In this document: in pieces, positions 50,173 to 59,916 of the stretch
How the letters are laid out: the number at the start of each line of letters is the position of its first letter
Position numbering within the stretch: the first letter of the stretch is position 1
Source of the DNA: Bacteroidales bacterium
GTDB taxonomy: Bacteria; Bacteroidota; Bacteroidia; Bacteroidales; UBA932
NCBI GenBank assembly: GCA_017634595.1
Contig: JAGBNC010000006.1
Span: 1-64,000 of the forward strand
Length of the DNA: 64,000 nt
Direction: 5' to 3'
Notes under the pieces: generated by a model
Database searches by the model: none
What the model was told of the DNA's origin: nothing
Seen by the model: only the letters and a program-made list of their open reading frames with translations
Program-made: the position numbers and the translations under genes

Positions 50173-51513
50173 TTAAAATTCGTTGAATTTAGAAGCGCGG
50201 AACAGCCGGGCGGCATACGCATAGAAGCGGTTGTAGCCGTTGTTCAGGTTGCCAGGCGTCCCGTAGAAGATCCAGGCACAGCTGCTGCTCGACTGGAAGG
50301 CAAGGCGTGTTGTAGTATTGTAGCCTACAGCCGTGCCGCCGGCCGCAACGATGGTCTTGTTGATTGGGTCGAGCTTGCTCTTGAGGATTTGAGTGTAGAG
50401 AAGATACGCTTCGGCCGATCCTCCAAGGTGGGCGGTTCCCGGCTCAAAGCCGGTCTCATAGCCATCAAGGTTCTTTCCCTTTGTGAGGGCTGTATGAAGT
50501 TCCGGGAAATCGTAAGATACTGCACCAAGGTAGTTCTCATGGGAAAGGCTGCCAAGCTTCAACGTTTCTTCATCGCCGAACCAGAACCTTGAGTCCCCGA
50601 GGAATCCCCTTGCGCAAGGGTAATCCGCCTTCAGCAGATTAAATCGTGCCGCAACATAAGCGTTGTAATCACCGTTGAACATCCCGTAAAGCTCCTGATT
50701 GTCCGTCTCGTTGAAGCGGGCCTTTTTCACGGTGTCATTCGTGAGGGCCTGGTTGGTCGCATCTGTGCCACTATTAGTGACATATTCTCGATATATTTCC
50801 GGCTGTACATATCCTGTTCCGGCAAGAGCGCCGTGCCTAAGAATCTGCGTTGTATGGACATCTCCATAGTACTGCGTCTGATATCCTCGGTGGGTCCGCG
50901 TCGCAGTAATACTGCCATTGACTACGGTGATACCCATATTTGCGCTATATCCTCTGATGACACAGCCGATGGAGCTGTCGGACACCTTTGTAGCATTTTT
51001 GATGTAGGACGTGTCGACGGCCGCCACCTGTGCGGCAACTACGGAGATATCATCCCCCGCTTGCCAAGACAGGGTAACGGTCTTGACGTATGAGCCGGCC
51101 GCTGAATAATACTTAAACGTCACTTCGGCGCTGCCGGCTGCTGACGTGTCGAATCCCTCGAGGAGCCACTCATCTCCGGCCGCATATTCCTCAGCAGGCA
51201 GCTGAGCGTTGAGCACCCTTACATGACGGCCGCAAATACTACCGATGTAGGTTTCCTCCCCGTCGAAGTAGCGGTCGGTATCCATGAGGCTCTTCACGAG
51301 CGTTCCACGGCGCACCAGGACGCGGCGGTTCTTCAGCCTGTCGAACCATACAGCATCTCCAGGGAGCGGGTTGCGTGTATCAGTAATTACGTTCACTCCG
51401 TCGAACTGCCCCCGGGTCCCGATGAGGGACACGGAGGACTGGTCGGCTGGACGGTTTGCGGCGTCAGCAAGGTAAATCTGCTGGTCAGCGTATTTCTTGA
51501 TGTAGAATGACAT
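50173..51513 (-). CDS. DGR target protein, variable C-terminal ligand-binding domain
   Basis: A 446-residue phage protein whose codons 404-441 are the variable repeat, ending six residues before the C-terminus. The last ~150 residues (DSRFWFGDEETLKLG, LGGSAEAYLLYTQILK, AWIFYGTPGNLNN, AYAARLFRAS) resemble the C-type-lectin-like fold of DGR targets, where scaffold residues are kept and surface ones vary. Residues 1-250 appear beta-rich and probably attach it to the tail. Compared with the template, eight residues have changed (mostly from Asn: Ser, Ser, Cys, Tyr, Pro, Tyr, Tyr; and Ile to Phe). Likely a receptor-binding tip. It follows a BppU-like fibre gene by 11 bp. Confidence 0.9.
   Translation of the reverse strand: MSFYIKKYADQQIYLADAANRPADQSSVSLIGTRGQFDGVNVITDTRNPLPGDAVWFDRLKNRRVLVRRGTLVKSLMDTDRYFDGEETYIGSICGRHVRVLNAQLPAEEYAAGDEWLLEGFDTSAAGSAEVTFKYYSAAGSYVKTVTLSWQAGDDISVVAAQVAAVDTSYIKNATKVSDSSIGCVIRGYSANMGITVVNGSITATRTHRGYQTQYYGDVHTTQILRHGALAGTGYVQPEIYREYVTNSGTDATNQALTNDTVKKARFNETDNQELYGMFNGDYNAYVAARFNLLKADYPCARGFLGDSRFWFGDEETLKLGSLSHENYLGAVSYDFPELHTALTKGKNLDGYETGFEPGTAHLGGSAEAYLLYTQILKSKLDPINKTIVAAGGTAVGYNTTTRLAFQSSSSCAWIFYGTPGNLNNGYNRFYAYAARLFRASKFNEF
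50191..50304 (-). repeat. DGR variable repeat (VR)
   Basis: A 114-bp copy of the template repeat at the 3' end of the target gene. The 10 substitutions relative to the template (5 to T, 3 to G, 2 to C on the coding strand) all fall on template adenines. The 5' 16 nt and the 3' 30 nt are unchanged. Confidence 0.95.
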
Positions 51514-51524
51514 GATGAAGTATA

Positions 51525-54074
51525 TTAAGAGTTGGTATCAAGTTTCCAGTCAGCAACGGTGAATCCAACGGCCGTGCGGAATACTTTGTTGACGCTGTCA
51601 AAGATGCGCTGCCCTATCTTGGCGGCGATGAAGTCAGGTGCTCCGGCGGCCTGGAGGTTTGCGTTACCCTCGGTGGAGTAGTCATCGAGCTTGTGCCGTA
51701 TCGTCAGGTCATCGACAATGATATTCTCGAAACCGCTTATTATTTTCTCCTCGATGGCGGATATGCGTGCGTTCAATTCTGCTAGAAGCCCTGCCAGGGC
51801 GGAATAGGTGCCGTCAAGGTCGCCGGCGATAAGCGCGCGGAGGCTGTCGGGAATTCCACGGGCATAGCTTATAGTGACGTAAGCTGAACCTGTAACATCA
51901 TCCAGCGTTATGACGCTGAAATCTTCAACGGCAAGTGTCGTGGCGAGGTTGACCGTGCCGGTGGCCACCGTGGCCAGCTCGAACTTCACGTGGTCGGAAG
52001 AAGCTTCTGCGTTCTCGTCGGTATAACTGACTGAAGTGCCGGAGACGGAGAGCCGGGATCCGGAAGAGAAGAATTCGGCTGCTCCGTCCGGAGCCATGGC
52101 CGCGATGGTGGCAGTATGGGTGTAAGTCCCCTCTTCGTTCTGGACGGTAGTCCATGCAGGGAGCGCCATATCCACCTTCCTGGTCCATCTTACTTGCGTG
52201 GCACTGATACGGGCGAAGCTGTCGGCGACGTTTCCGGCTGCGAGCATGATGCCGGTGCTGTGGATGGCACTCAAGACGGCGGAAAGGCTGAGCGCGGATC
52301 CCGCGTCGGAGGGGTCGTCGATTGCGATGTAATCGTCATAACGTCCAGACCATCCGACGTGGGCGCATACGGAGGCGCGGGTGATGCCTGAAACAATCAT
52401 ATATCCAGCCTGCGACGTAGTGAAGAAGCGGTACCCTTCTGCATCGGTATAAGCGCATGCGCTGCCATCGTTAATGCTTGTGGGCACTCCGCTGCTGAGC
52501 GGCTTGAAGCGCACACTGGGCTTAAGGTTTTTGCGGGTTGAATCGGTGAACAGCACTCCGTTGGGAGCGAGCGCTGTGCGGAATACTCCAAACGGAAGGG
52601 CAGGAACCTTGAAGTACCAGCCCGTTCCTATGGCCACGGCGCGGCGAAGGAGGTTGAATCCGTGCGATACCAGACGTGACGCTGAGAAGTCATGGCGGGC
52701 AACTACAGAGACGAGCTGAGCATCAACTCCGGAGTCGATGGATACATTTCCTCCGGTGGTATATACTTCGTCGGTCTGTGTATCCGGCGCATCGGATGCG
52801 CGGCCCTTCCAGGAATCCAGGCTGCCGGCAAAGGCGGGAACGAGATTGCCGCTTTCAAGGTCACTCTTCTTTGCTACATCCCCGGACTCGATGCCCGAGT
52901 CGATGGGATTGCCGTTCGCGTCAAGTTCGGCAATGTGACCTTCTGTTGGATTGAGGGCCTTGCGGGCAAGCTGGCTGATATCCTGATGTTGCTGCAAGGC
53001 GGAGTTTGCTTTCACAAGGGCTGAACGTACAGATTCATCGAGGTCCGTTGCCGGGATTCCGCTGTTCGGTTTCGTGTATTTTGCGGCAATGGCATCGTTG
53101 ATGCCGCCCACAATTCCGGAGAGGGTCTCCGTGTTAGTGATGTTCGCAAGGAATGCCACGATTTCGTTAAACTTGTCGATGGCCGCGGTTGGGTTGTCAC
53201 CTTCGCTGATAACGGATTCCAGGGCGGCCACTTTTCTGTTGAGTTCTCCCAGGTCTTTCGGTTGGAGGGCGGTACCGGCGGCAGCCAGTGCATCTTGTGC
53301 TGCTTTTGCCAGATCTGAAGACGGGATGCCGGAGGCGGGTTTTGCGTATTTCCCGCTCCATGCCTCTTTCTGCGTGTCGGTAACAAGCCGGTGCGTGGTA
53401 TCTTCTGAGAGTTCCGAAAGGGCGGTAGGAACGGCGATATTCACTTTTTTGTTAAGGTCGGGTGCGATGTCGGTGCCATTGCGCTGCACCCCCTCGATGA
53501 CGTTCACCTGGGAGCCTTCAGCGATGCCGGAGAGTTTTTCTTTCTCCACCTGTGTGAAGTCAGCTTCAGAGAGGCCTTTGCCTGCGACTTTATCTACTTT
53601 GCCGCCAAGCAGGTTGTCGGTCTGCTCTTTTGTGTAGAATGTCTCGCGCACCCATGCCTGCCGTGCAATGGTGACGGGGATGGCCTGGTCGGGATAGACT
53701 GCTATCATTGACAGTAGGTCAACGGTCTTGACAGCGATGGCATCGGACGGGACGTGGCGGTCGCGTACTTCGGCCCTGCTCCTCACAAGTCTGAAAGACT
53801 CGGCAGTGTCGATTTCGTACATATTATCCTTGCCGTCATTCTCGATGAGAAGAATGCGGAATACTCCAGGGACGTGCTGGTCTTTACCCTGCCAGGTAAA
53901 CGTGACTACGTTCGCGTTGATACTGGGAGTGATTTCAAGCCGGCGGGTACCGTTTTGCTCGAACACAACCGTGATGTCCTTCCCTGTCATGTCGTAGGGT
54001 TGGGTGGCTCCTCCCGGCAGCTTTTGCTGTATAGTCCAGGAGAAGTCATATGTGTTATGAATAGGCAGATCCAT
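51525..54074 (-). CDS. BppU-like baseplate/tail-fibre protein
   Basis: An 849-residue structural protein. The N-terminal ~105 residues (DFSWTIQQKLPGGATQPYDM, GKDITVVFEQNGTRRLEITP, VPGVFRILLIEND) look like the BppU N-terminal domain that docks fibres to baseplates. Then come repeated fibre units containing KPASGIPSSDLAKAAQDALA, KPNSGIPATDLDESVRSALV and related phrases, and a long beta-rich region. The C-terminus ends with a helix and IIVDDLTIRHKLDDYSTEGN. It is 11 bp upstream of the DGR target, so the two may assemble together. Function inferred from placement and N-terminus. Confidence 0.72.
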   Translation of the reverse strand: MDLPIHNTYDFSWTIQQKLPGGATQPYDMTGKDITVVFEQNGTRRLEITPSINANVVTFTWQGKDQHVPGVFRILLIENDGKDNMYEIDTAESFRLVRSRAEVRDRHVPSDAIAVKTVDLLSMIAVYPDQAIPVTIARQAWVRETFYTKEQTDNLLGGKVDKVAGKGLSEADFTQVEKEKLSGIAEGSQVNVIEGVQRNGTDIAPDLNKKVNIAVPTALSELSEDTTHRLVTDTQKEAWSGKYAKPASGIPSSDLAKAAQDALAAAGTALQPKDLGELNRKVAALESVISEGDNPTAAIDKFNEIVAFLANITNTETLSGIVGGINDAIAAKYTKPNSGIPATDLDESVRSALVKANSALQQHQDISQLARKALNPTEGHIAELDANGNPIDSGIESGDVAKKSDLESGNLVPAFAGSLDSWKGRASDAPDTQTDEVYTTGGNVSIDSGVDAQLVSVVARHDFSASRLVSHGFNLLRRAVAIGTGWYFKVPALPFGVFRTALAPNGVLFTDSTRKNLKPSVRFKPLSSGVPTSINDGSACAYTDAEGYRFFTTSQAGYMIVSGITRASVCAHVGWSGRYDDYIAIDDPSDAGSALSLSAVLSAIHSTGIMLAAGNVADSFARISATQVRWTRKVDMALPAWTTVQNEEGTYTHTATIAAMAPDGAAEFFSSGSRLSVSGTSVSYTDENAEASSDHVKFELATVATGTVNLATTLAVEDFSVITLDDVTGSAYVTISYARGIPDSLRALIAGDLDGTYSALAGLLAELNARISAIEEKIISGFENIIVDDLTIRHKLDDYSTEGNANLQAAGAPDFIAAKIGQRIFDSVNKVFRTAVGFTVADWKLDTNS

Positions 54075-54083
54075 GGGGCTGAA

Positions 54084-54497
54084 TTAGTTTGCGATGATGC
54101 AATCGAGGTTGTTCACGTCCTCGAAGGAAAGGTCGGTGTCGGAGATCGCCTTTATGAGGTCGTCGAGAGATACAGGCGTAATGCCTGCGACCAGTGTCTC
54201 TTCCTGAAGAATCTCGCCCAGCTTCTTGTTAAGGTCGGATTCAGCTTTCAGGAAGTCTTTGTGGTCGTTTACAGGCAATCCGCTTCGCCGGAGTTCGGCC
54301 ACGACATCGATTTCATCCCGGAAGTCTTCCTGGAACTTTTTGATAAGGATATCCCTGTCTTCATCGATGGATTTTGCCTCTTTGCGAAGAATTCGGTAGT
54401 CCGAAATGAGTGAGAACTTGACTTTGTCGTTCTTGATTTTGTTGATTGGGATTTTGGCCAGCGCATTCACGGCGTTGATAATGTCTTTTTTTTTCAT
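54084..54497 (-). CDS. Small helical phage protein of unknown function
   Basis: A 137-residue charged, mostly helical protein (MKKKDIINAVNALAKIPINK, KEAKSIDEDRDILIKKFQED, LDDLIKAISDTDLSFEDVNN). The start overlaps a run of nine A residues (ATGAAAAAAAAA). No family recognised. It lies between two tail proteins with gaps of 6-9 bp; a chaperone or assembly factor for the fibre genes is possible. Confidence 0.6.
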   Translation of the reverse strand: MKKKDIINAVNALAKIPINKIKNDKVKFSLISDYRILRKEAKSIDEDRDILIKKFQEDFRDEIDVVAELRRSGLPVNDHKDFLKAESDLNKKLGEILQEETLVAGITPVSLDDLIKAISDTDLSFEDVNNLDCIIAN

Positions 54498-54503
54498 ATA
54501 CCT

Positions 54504-55793
54504 TTAGTTTTGGGTCGTAAAGAATCGGCTGATAGTCATGTAGCCCGGGTCGGAGGCCACCACCTGCCCGGTCGCAAAATTGAAGTACCGGCTCTTGGTT
54601 CCCCATGTCCACCAAAGCTTCACTTCGAGGTCCGCGAGCTCGGACATGTCGAAATCCGAACCGCCGACGAAATCGCCTGCCGGGACGGATGGCAATTCGA
54701 TAAGGTTGTCTTCGGGGTCCACATAGGCGGTCGCACCGACACTGTCGGACTGCAGCACGACTTCCTCCCTGAACCGGAACGATGCATGTGCCTGCACATA
54801 CACGTCCTCTCCGGTGGCGTTGGTATATGCCACTTTCGGCGTTATGGCGCCGACATACCCGTCCGGTTGCAGCTGCACCTTGAAGAAATACTCATTGCCT
54901 CCTATCGCCCAGCCTGCATTCATCAGCACTGCCCCCATGATGGCGGACACAGTGAAAACCTGGTAGCAGTCCGGGAGGGCGATGAAGTTGTAGTCTTCGC
55001 CCGCCTCCACATCAATGACTCCCGAGGCGTCCACTTCTGCCGGATCTATGTCCGTATATATGAACTGGCAGTAATTGGCCCCGTCCCGCAAGTTGATGGG
55101 GATGAAGACCTCGTCGCTGTCTGAGAACGGGTCCGGATTATCCAGGATGAAGATGCGGTCGGCGCCGGCATTGCGGACCACGCAGGCGAGGTTCATCTGC
55201 CCGGACTCAGCGTCCGGCGCGACGAAGGCCTTCATCCGGGTAATGTCTATCTCTACGTCCGCCGTCGCCCGGATGACGGAGTCCAAGTATCCGTTTACGG
55301 GCTCATCAATGACGGTCCCATGGGAGGCCACGCGGAAGGGGGGCTTTGCGTTGCGGTTGTAGCCGTCGAAGTCAAGCAACCTGAACCATTCGTGGCGGCC
55401 TTGGACGGGGTGGTTCATACCCCTGGGAGGAAGATAATTCCAGGATGCTCCGCCGTTGGATATGATGGCGGACATCAGCGATGCCAGGGCGGCGGCCCCG
55501 CCCCGTTCCGAGATACCCGCTCCTGCTCCGGTGTCGAACCCGTAGTCAACGCCGGCCAGATCCGCGTCTGAAAGGCTGTCGGTTTTGTCCGGGAGACGCA
55601 CGGGCTTATGCTTTGCCCATTTGTTTATCTTTCCTCCGGCATCGACGACCACGCCGTTTCTTACCACGTCGGAATCACCGCACAGCGTGCCGACGTCGAG
55701 CGTTGTGCGCCCCAGGCTCCTTGCCACTTCGAGAACTTCGAGTCCGCTTTCGGGGGCGGCAAATATTATTGCGTAATTCGTTGTGTGTGCCAT
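54504..55793 (-). CDS. Phage structural protein of unknown function
   Basis: A 429-residue protein with a Gly/Asp-rich, beta-strand dominated sequence. Several aromatic motifs (WFRLLDFDGYNRNAKPPFRV, WTWGTKSRYFNFATGQVV) suggest a tail or capsid-decoration role. No known domain recognised. It starts with an N-terminal segment (MAHTTNYAIIFAAPESGLEVLEVAR) that does not look like a signal. It is 2 bp from the 1362-residue fibre gene, in the tail operon. Confidence 0.6.
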   Translation of the reverse strand: MAHTTNYAIIFAAPESGLEVLEVARSLGRTTLDVGTLCGDSDVVRNGVVVDAGGKINKWAKHKPVRLPDKTDSLSDADLAGVDYGFDTGAGAGISERGGAAALASLMSAIISNGGASWNYLPPRGMNHPVQGRHEWFRLLDFDGYNRNAKPPFRVASHGTVIDEPVNGYLDSVIRATADVEIDITRMKAFVAPDAESGQMNLACVVRNAGADRIFILDNPDPFSDSDEVFIPINLRDGANYCQFIYTDIDPAEVDASGVIDVEAGEDYNFIALPDCYQVFTVSAIMGAVLMNAGWAIGGNEYFFKVQLQPDGYVGAITPKVAYTNATGEDVYVQAHASFRFREEVVLQSDSVGATAYVDPEDNLIELPSVPAGDFVGGSDFDMSELADLEVKLWWTWGTKSRYFNFATGQVVASDPGYMTISRFFTTQN

Positions 55794-55795
55794 TT

Positions 55796-58700
55796 CTACC
55801 AGGATGTTGAAAGTGAATAATTGTAAACTGAAGGCGTTGACGAAGAGTTATAAACGCGCAGACGGCGCTTATATGGGCCGTCAAGGTACAGATATGCGTC
55901 ATACACTATCGTCGTGCCTCCGCCATACGATGTCTTGGTACAGCTGACGGTGACGATGGAGAATACCAGCGTTGTGCTTGTATCCTGATACTTGCCTCCC
56001 CCGTTGATGGTGGTGATTTTGCCGGCAACTATTTTCAAAAGGTCGCTTTCTGTGCCGCCGATACTGGCCAGGGTCCCGGAAGAAGCGGATCCTGATGAAG
56101 CTACTGATCCAAGTCCGCTCCACGTGGTAACATAGGGAGGGTTCGTAACGTCGAGAGATGCGGCATGCAGCGTGCCGGTGACAATGTTGTCAGCATCAAT
56201 ATTAGAAAAGTACCCGTCAACCACCCTGACGTCTTCATCGCCGATGTAATTAGCGTAGAGTGTATGGAACCGATAGTCCGGGCTGCCAAGGTCATAGCCT
56301 GACGGGACGTTGGGGGTGATGCTTCCGCCCACCGCGACGGGAAAATCACTGCTGCCGTTGCTGGTGGCGCCGGACGCGACGGCCCCGGCCGCAATCATGT
56401 TCCCGGAGATATAGATGTTGCCGGTGAGTACCCACCTGCTGTTTGCCGAGTCGTATGTGAGGTTAGGATACCCGGTAGCCGTACTGGTAGTGGGCCTTAT
56501 CTTCATGACGAAGATATCCTTCCACATTTGCTCTGAAGAGCCCAGGTCAACGGTATTATGGGTGTACGGTTGAAGGGTGGTGTCCACCTTGATGGCCGAG
56601 TCGTTGATCCTCAGCTTGAGTGATGATCCGGTCGGGTAGAAATCGATATTCTCCCCATATATGCTGGTATGGCTGTTCGTACCCGTGAAGCCATTGCCAA
56701 TGAGCAGAGTTGTATGCACGTTGCCATCACCCCAGGTGCTTTGGTTGTATGCGATGACATTCTTATTCTGGAGCCTCACTCCTTGTGAGAGGGCTGCCCA
56801 TCTCCATTGAACGGATCCTGTACCGAGGTCCAGCGCATTGTTGCTACTTGGCAATAATGAACGATAGCTGTAATTATACGAGGTTCCGAATTCAAAGGCC
56901 TTGGAAGCATTACCGGTGTAAAGCGACAGAGTGGAAGCATTGTCTTTCGCATATATACTTCCGGTGTAAAGAACAGTCGGCCGAGCATATCTTACGTAGA
57001 TATTGTCCCAAAGGTGGTCCGCGTCTCCGAGGTTATATGTAATTGAGGCAGAAGGTACGAGGTCGCGCCAGAGGCTGTCATTGGACCCTCTTGACATATA
57101 CGAGGCACTGAGGCCATTGCTGCTGTACTTCTGCAGGCCTATCTCACTGATGCGCAGAAGGCCGGTGGCCGTGAACCCGGAAAGCTCAATTATGAGTTTC
57201 GTGAGCCTGTAGCCATCGGCGACGGACAGGTTGCCTCCGACCCAGAACGGCCCGGAGCAGGTGTCGGAGATAGTCTTGTACGGAGAACTCTCTTCGGTTA
57301 ACGTCGAATGCGGAGCCCGATAGCATTTGACGGTGATATTGTCTGCCCTCCATGAGTTGGATCCAAAATCGATATACAGATACTCAGAATAGGTGAAGGC
57401 CTCATCGGTAGGGAGTTTGATGGTCAGTGTGATCGTTCCGTTTGTCGATGTGGGGTCGATAAAACAGTAGTCGGGCTTGCCGTTGAACATTGCACTGAGG
57501 TCCGGCGTTCCGGAATAGTCACCGCTTATCGTACATGATCCTCCGCGCTTTGAAAGAAAAGCGATATCATTGCTGAAGAATGGCAGGATGATGGAACCCT
57601 GCTCCGTTCCTACGTTCAGGTACTTGATGACTTCCGTCTCTCCGGAAGCGTTGACGAATACGGGAACTCCGGTATTGCCGCGTGCTGTCTTCTGCAGGGC
57701 GTAGTTATATACGGCGCTGCCGGTAACAAGATAGGAGTTGCCGCTGGCTATGGAGCCTGGTGAAGCCCATGAGGGAGCGCCGCTGCCGGAAGAGCGCAGG
57801 TACTGGCCGCTGCTACCGGCACTCGCAGGCGCATAGAACGATGCCGTGGACGCGCCTTTGTCAGTGCCGTTCAGCGTGACTCTCGTGCCGCCTGCGTAGG
57901 TGGAACATTCTGCAAAGACGCCAGTGCTGCTGACATAGACGGGTTTAGTGGCACTTCCCAAGACATCAACCACGGACTGGAAGGTACTTCCTTTGGTTAA
58001 AGTGAGTTTATGGCCGGAGAGGGATGCTGAGGTGATGGCATTCCCTGTGCCGGAGACGGTCAGGGAGTTCACCCCGTCAGTGATGCCGTATCCTGACAGT
58101 GTATTTGGCTTGCTGTCCAGGGATGCAAAGGTATGCGTGTGGCCATGGAGGGAAACATCCCTGGGCTGATAATCATCCACGGTAAGGAGCTCATGTCCTT
58201 CGTTTGATGAAGTGCCCCAGACCACCGATGAGCCGGCTCCTGATGCGGAGCCGCCGGTACTTATTCCACCCGAGGACACCGAACTGTCGGAGTAGAACGG
58301 CAGCCTGGTATGCAGGTAGCGGACGTTGTTCCGGACGATGACCTCCAGGTCGGCGGTGGCGGAGGCGGCGGTGGACGCAGTGAAGGTAAGCGGGCCGGCG
58401 ACGGCTCCTCCGTTCCAACTGTTGCCCCAGAAGGAGCCTTCGCGCAGAGCCGGGTAAATGCTGTTACCGGCGGAGTCCAGCAGCTGAACGAGGTTATTGG
58501 CTCCCATGGCGCCAAGATAAGGGACGGTATTGCGGTCTGTGAGATGGCGGATTTGCGAAGGGATGCGTGCAGTGACGTCAGATTGTCCGTTGAAGGAGCG
58601 GTCAGGTGCCCCGTCCATGGAACCTATCTGAAGGGTAAGGGTCCTGTTTGCCGGCGCGGGCATGGAAGCCAGCACAGTCTGGGTAATCATGTCGGAGATG

Positions 58701-59884
58701 GCGCCGAGGCTGGCTTTGAACCAGGTGTCGGAGACCGGGGACTGAAGTAGCAGCAGACTGTTGCCTGCCAGGTCGCTGTCCGGGTAATCAGACAGTCGGA
58801 GCGCTAAAAAAAAAATCTCACCCGACGGTGACGGGACCTCGACAGCCGGCAGCGCTGAATCGCTTCGGGTAATGTTCAGCAGCCGGCCGCCTGCCACGAG
58901 CTTGAAAGCAAAGGAGCAGGAATGAAGGTTATTCCGGTCGCTTACCCGCAGGGATGAAGAGTCGATGACGATGGCTTCAGCGCTCCCCTGCATCACCGCC
59001 CACTGATGTTCGGCCGCGACGAGCTCAAAGATCCAGGAGGTCTCCGCCATGGAAGCATAGCCGGTGGTCTGTTCCCATCGGCGTTCTGCTCCGCTGGTGA
59101 TATTTATCCTCTCTTCTCCGTTTTCAGCACTCTCATGCTCGATGTCCGGAGCGAGGCTGCAGGCGCCATGGAATATGTATGTATCAATACCCCCGAGGCT
59201 GTTCACGCAAAGATATACATGTTCGTCTCCCTGCGGCTCGTCGCAGATATAGCGCTGGATGTATGACAGGCGTGAACCGCCGGAAGTCTCCACCCAGACG
59301 TCAACGATGCCGTACAAGTCTGAGGTGTTCTCCCCGGAAAGTCCGAAGAGATAACTGCACATCATGTTGAAAGTCAGTGCGGCCCCACCGTTTCCGGAAG
59401 ACACCTGCACGGTCTTTGTGGTCCCGGACTTAAGGTAGAATTTCGCCTTGACCCTTGCCGCCTGAGTGAAGTAGTAGGTTAAGTATTCGGGCGTGTTCCA
59501 GGTAGTGCGCTTTGTCTGCGGCTGCCAGGTAAGCCAGTTGGCGGCAAGGAATTGCGAGGCGGAGGTGGAGAGGTTGCGGACTCCGGCATTGAACGCACGG
59601 AAAGATGCTATTTGCGCATCGTCGGCCAGTGCCGTAAAGTCAGCAAACATTCCGGTCTGGGAGAAGGCGTTTCCGGCGGGCAAATTAGTCTCCAGATACT
59701 TGGAGACGACATCCTTAACCTGTATTTCCACACGGTTATTGCTGTCTGGATAGTACGTTTCCGAAAGTATGACAGTAGCGCCTTTCTTCAGGGCAAACGC
59801 CACTTCTGAAGAGCTGCTGAGGATGAAGCTCTTCAGGTTGCCGGAAAGGCTGAGGGCGTCAGGTACCTGGATAACGGAAGCCAT
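55796..59884 (-). CDS. Large phage tail-fibre/tail-tip protein
   Basis: A 1362-residue protein. The N-terminal ~400 residues (YYPDSNNRVEIQVKDVVSKY, WQPQTKRTTWNTPEYLTYYF) are a structured head; the rest is long, Ser/Gly/Thr-rich beta repeats typical of fibres, including GHTHTFASLDSKPNTLSGYG, which resembles a motif in Bacteroidales phage fibres. A run of ten A on the plus strand (58806-58815) lies within the frame. Likely forms the distal tail or a side fibre; which receptor is contacted is unknown. Confidence 0.78.
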   Translation of the reverse strand: MASVIQVPDALSLSGNLKSFILSSSSEVAFALKKGATVILSETYYPDSNNRVEIQVKDVVSKYLETNLPAGNAFSQTGMFADFTALADDAQIASFRAFNAGVRNLSTSASQFLAANWLTWQPQTKRTTWNTPEYLTYYFTQAARVKAKFYLKSGTTKTVQVSSGNGGAALTFNMMCSYLFGLSGENTSDLYGIVDVWVETSGGSRLSYIQRYICDEPQGDEHVYLCVNSLGGIDTYIFHGACSLAPDIEHESAENGEERINITSGAERRWEQTTGYASMAETSWIFELVAAEHQWAVMQGSAEAIVIDSSSLRVSDRNNLHSCSFAFKLVAGGRLLNITRSDSALPAVEVPSPSGEIFFLALRLSDYPDSDLAGNSLLLLQSPVSDTWFKASLGAISDMITQTVLASMPAPANRTLTLQIGSMDGAPDRSFNGQSDVTARIPSQIRHLTDRNTVPYLGAMGANNLVQLLDSAGNSIYPALREGSFWGNSWNGGAVAGPLTFTASTAASATADLEVIVRNNVRYLHTRLPFYSDSSVSSGGISTGGSASGAGSSVVWGTSSNEGHELLTVDDYQPRDVSLHGHTHTFASLDSKPNTLSGYGITDGVNSLTVSGTGNAITSASLSGHKLTLTKGSTFQSVVDVLGSATKPVYVSSTGVFAECSTYAGGTRVTLNGTDKGASTASFYAPASAGSSGQYLRSSGSGAPSWASPGSIASGNSYLVTGSAVYNYALQKTARGNTGVPVFVNASGETEVIKYLNVGTEQGSIILPFFSNDIAFLSKRGGSCTISGDYSGTPDLSAMFNGKPDYCFIDPTSTNGTITLTIKLPTDEAFTYSEYLYIDFGSNSWRADNITVKCYRAPHSTLTEESSPYKTISDTCSGPFWVGGNLSVADGYRLTKLIIELSGFTATGLLRISEIGLQKYSSNGLSASYMSRGSNDSLWRDLVPSASITYNLGDADHLWDNIYVRYARPTVLYTGSIYAKDNASTLSLYTGNASKAFEFGTSYNYSYRSLLPSSNNALDLGTGSVQWRWAALSQGVRLQNKNVIAYNQSTWGDGNVHTTLLIGNGFTGTNSHTSIYGENIDFYPTGSSLKLRINDSAIKVDTTLQPYTHNTVDLGSSEQMWKDIFVMKIRPTTSTATGYPNLTYDSANSRWVLTGNIYISGNMIAAGAVASGATSNGSSDFPVAVGGSITPNVPSGYDLGSPDYRFHTLYANYIGDEDVRVVDGYFSNIDADNIVTGTLHAASLDVTNPPYVTTWSGLGSVASSGSASSGTLASIGGTESDLLKIVAGKITTINGGGKYQDTSTTLVFSIVTVSCTKTSYGGGTTIVYDAYLYLDGPYKRRLRVYNSSSTPSVYNYSLSTSW

Positions 59885-59916
59885 AGTGCAAAATTAAGCC
59901 ATGCAGCACGTGGAGA

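Noticed and set aside
55796-59884. Second DGR variable repeat in the large fibre gene
   Set aside because: No copy of the invariant block encoding AYAARLFRAS was found there.
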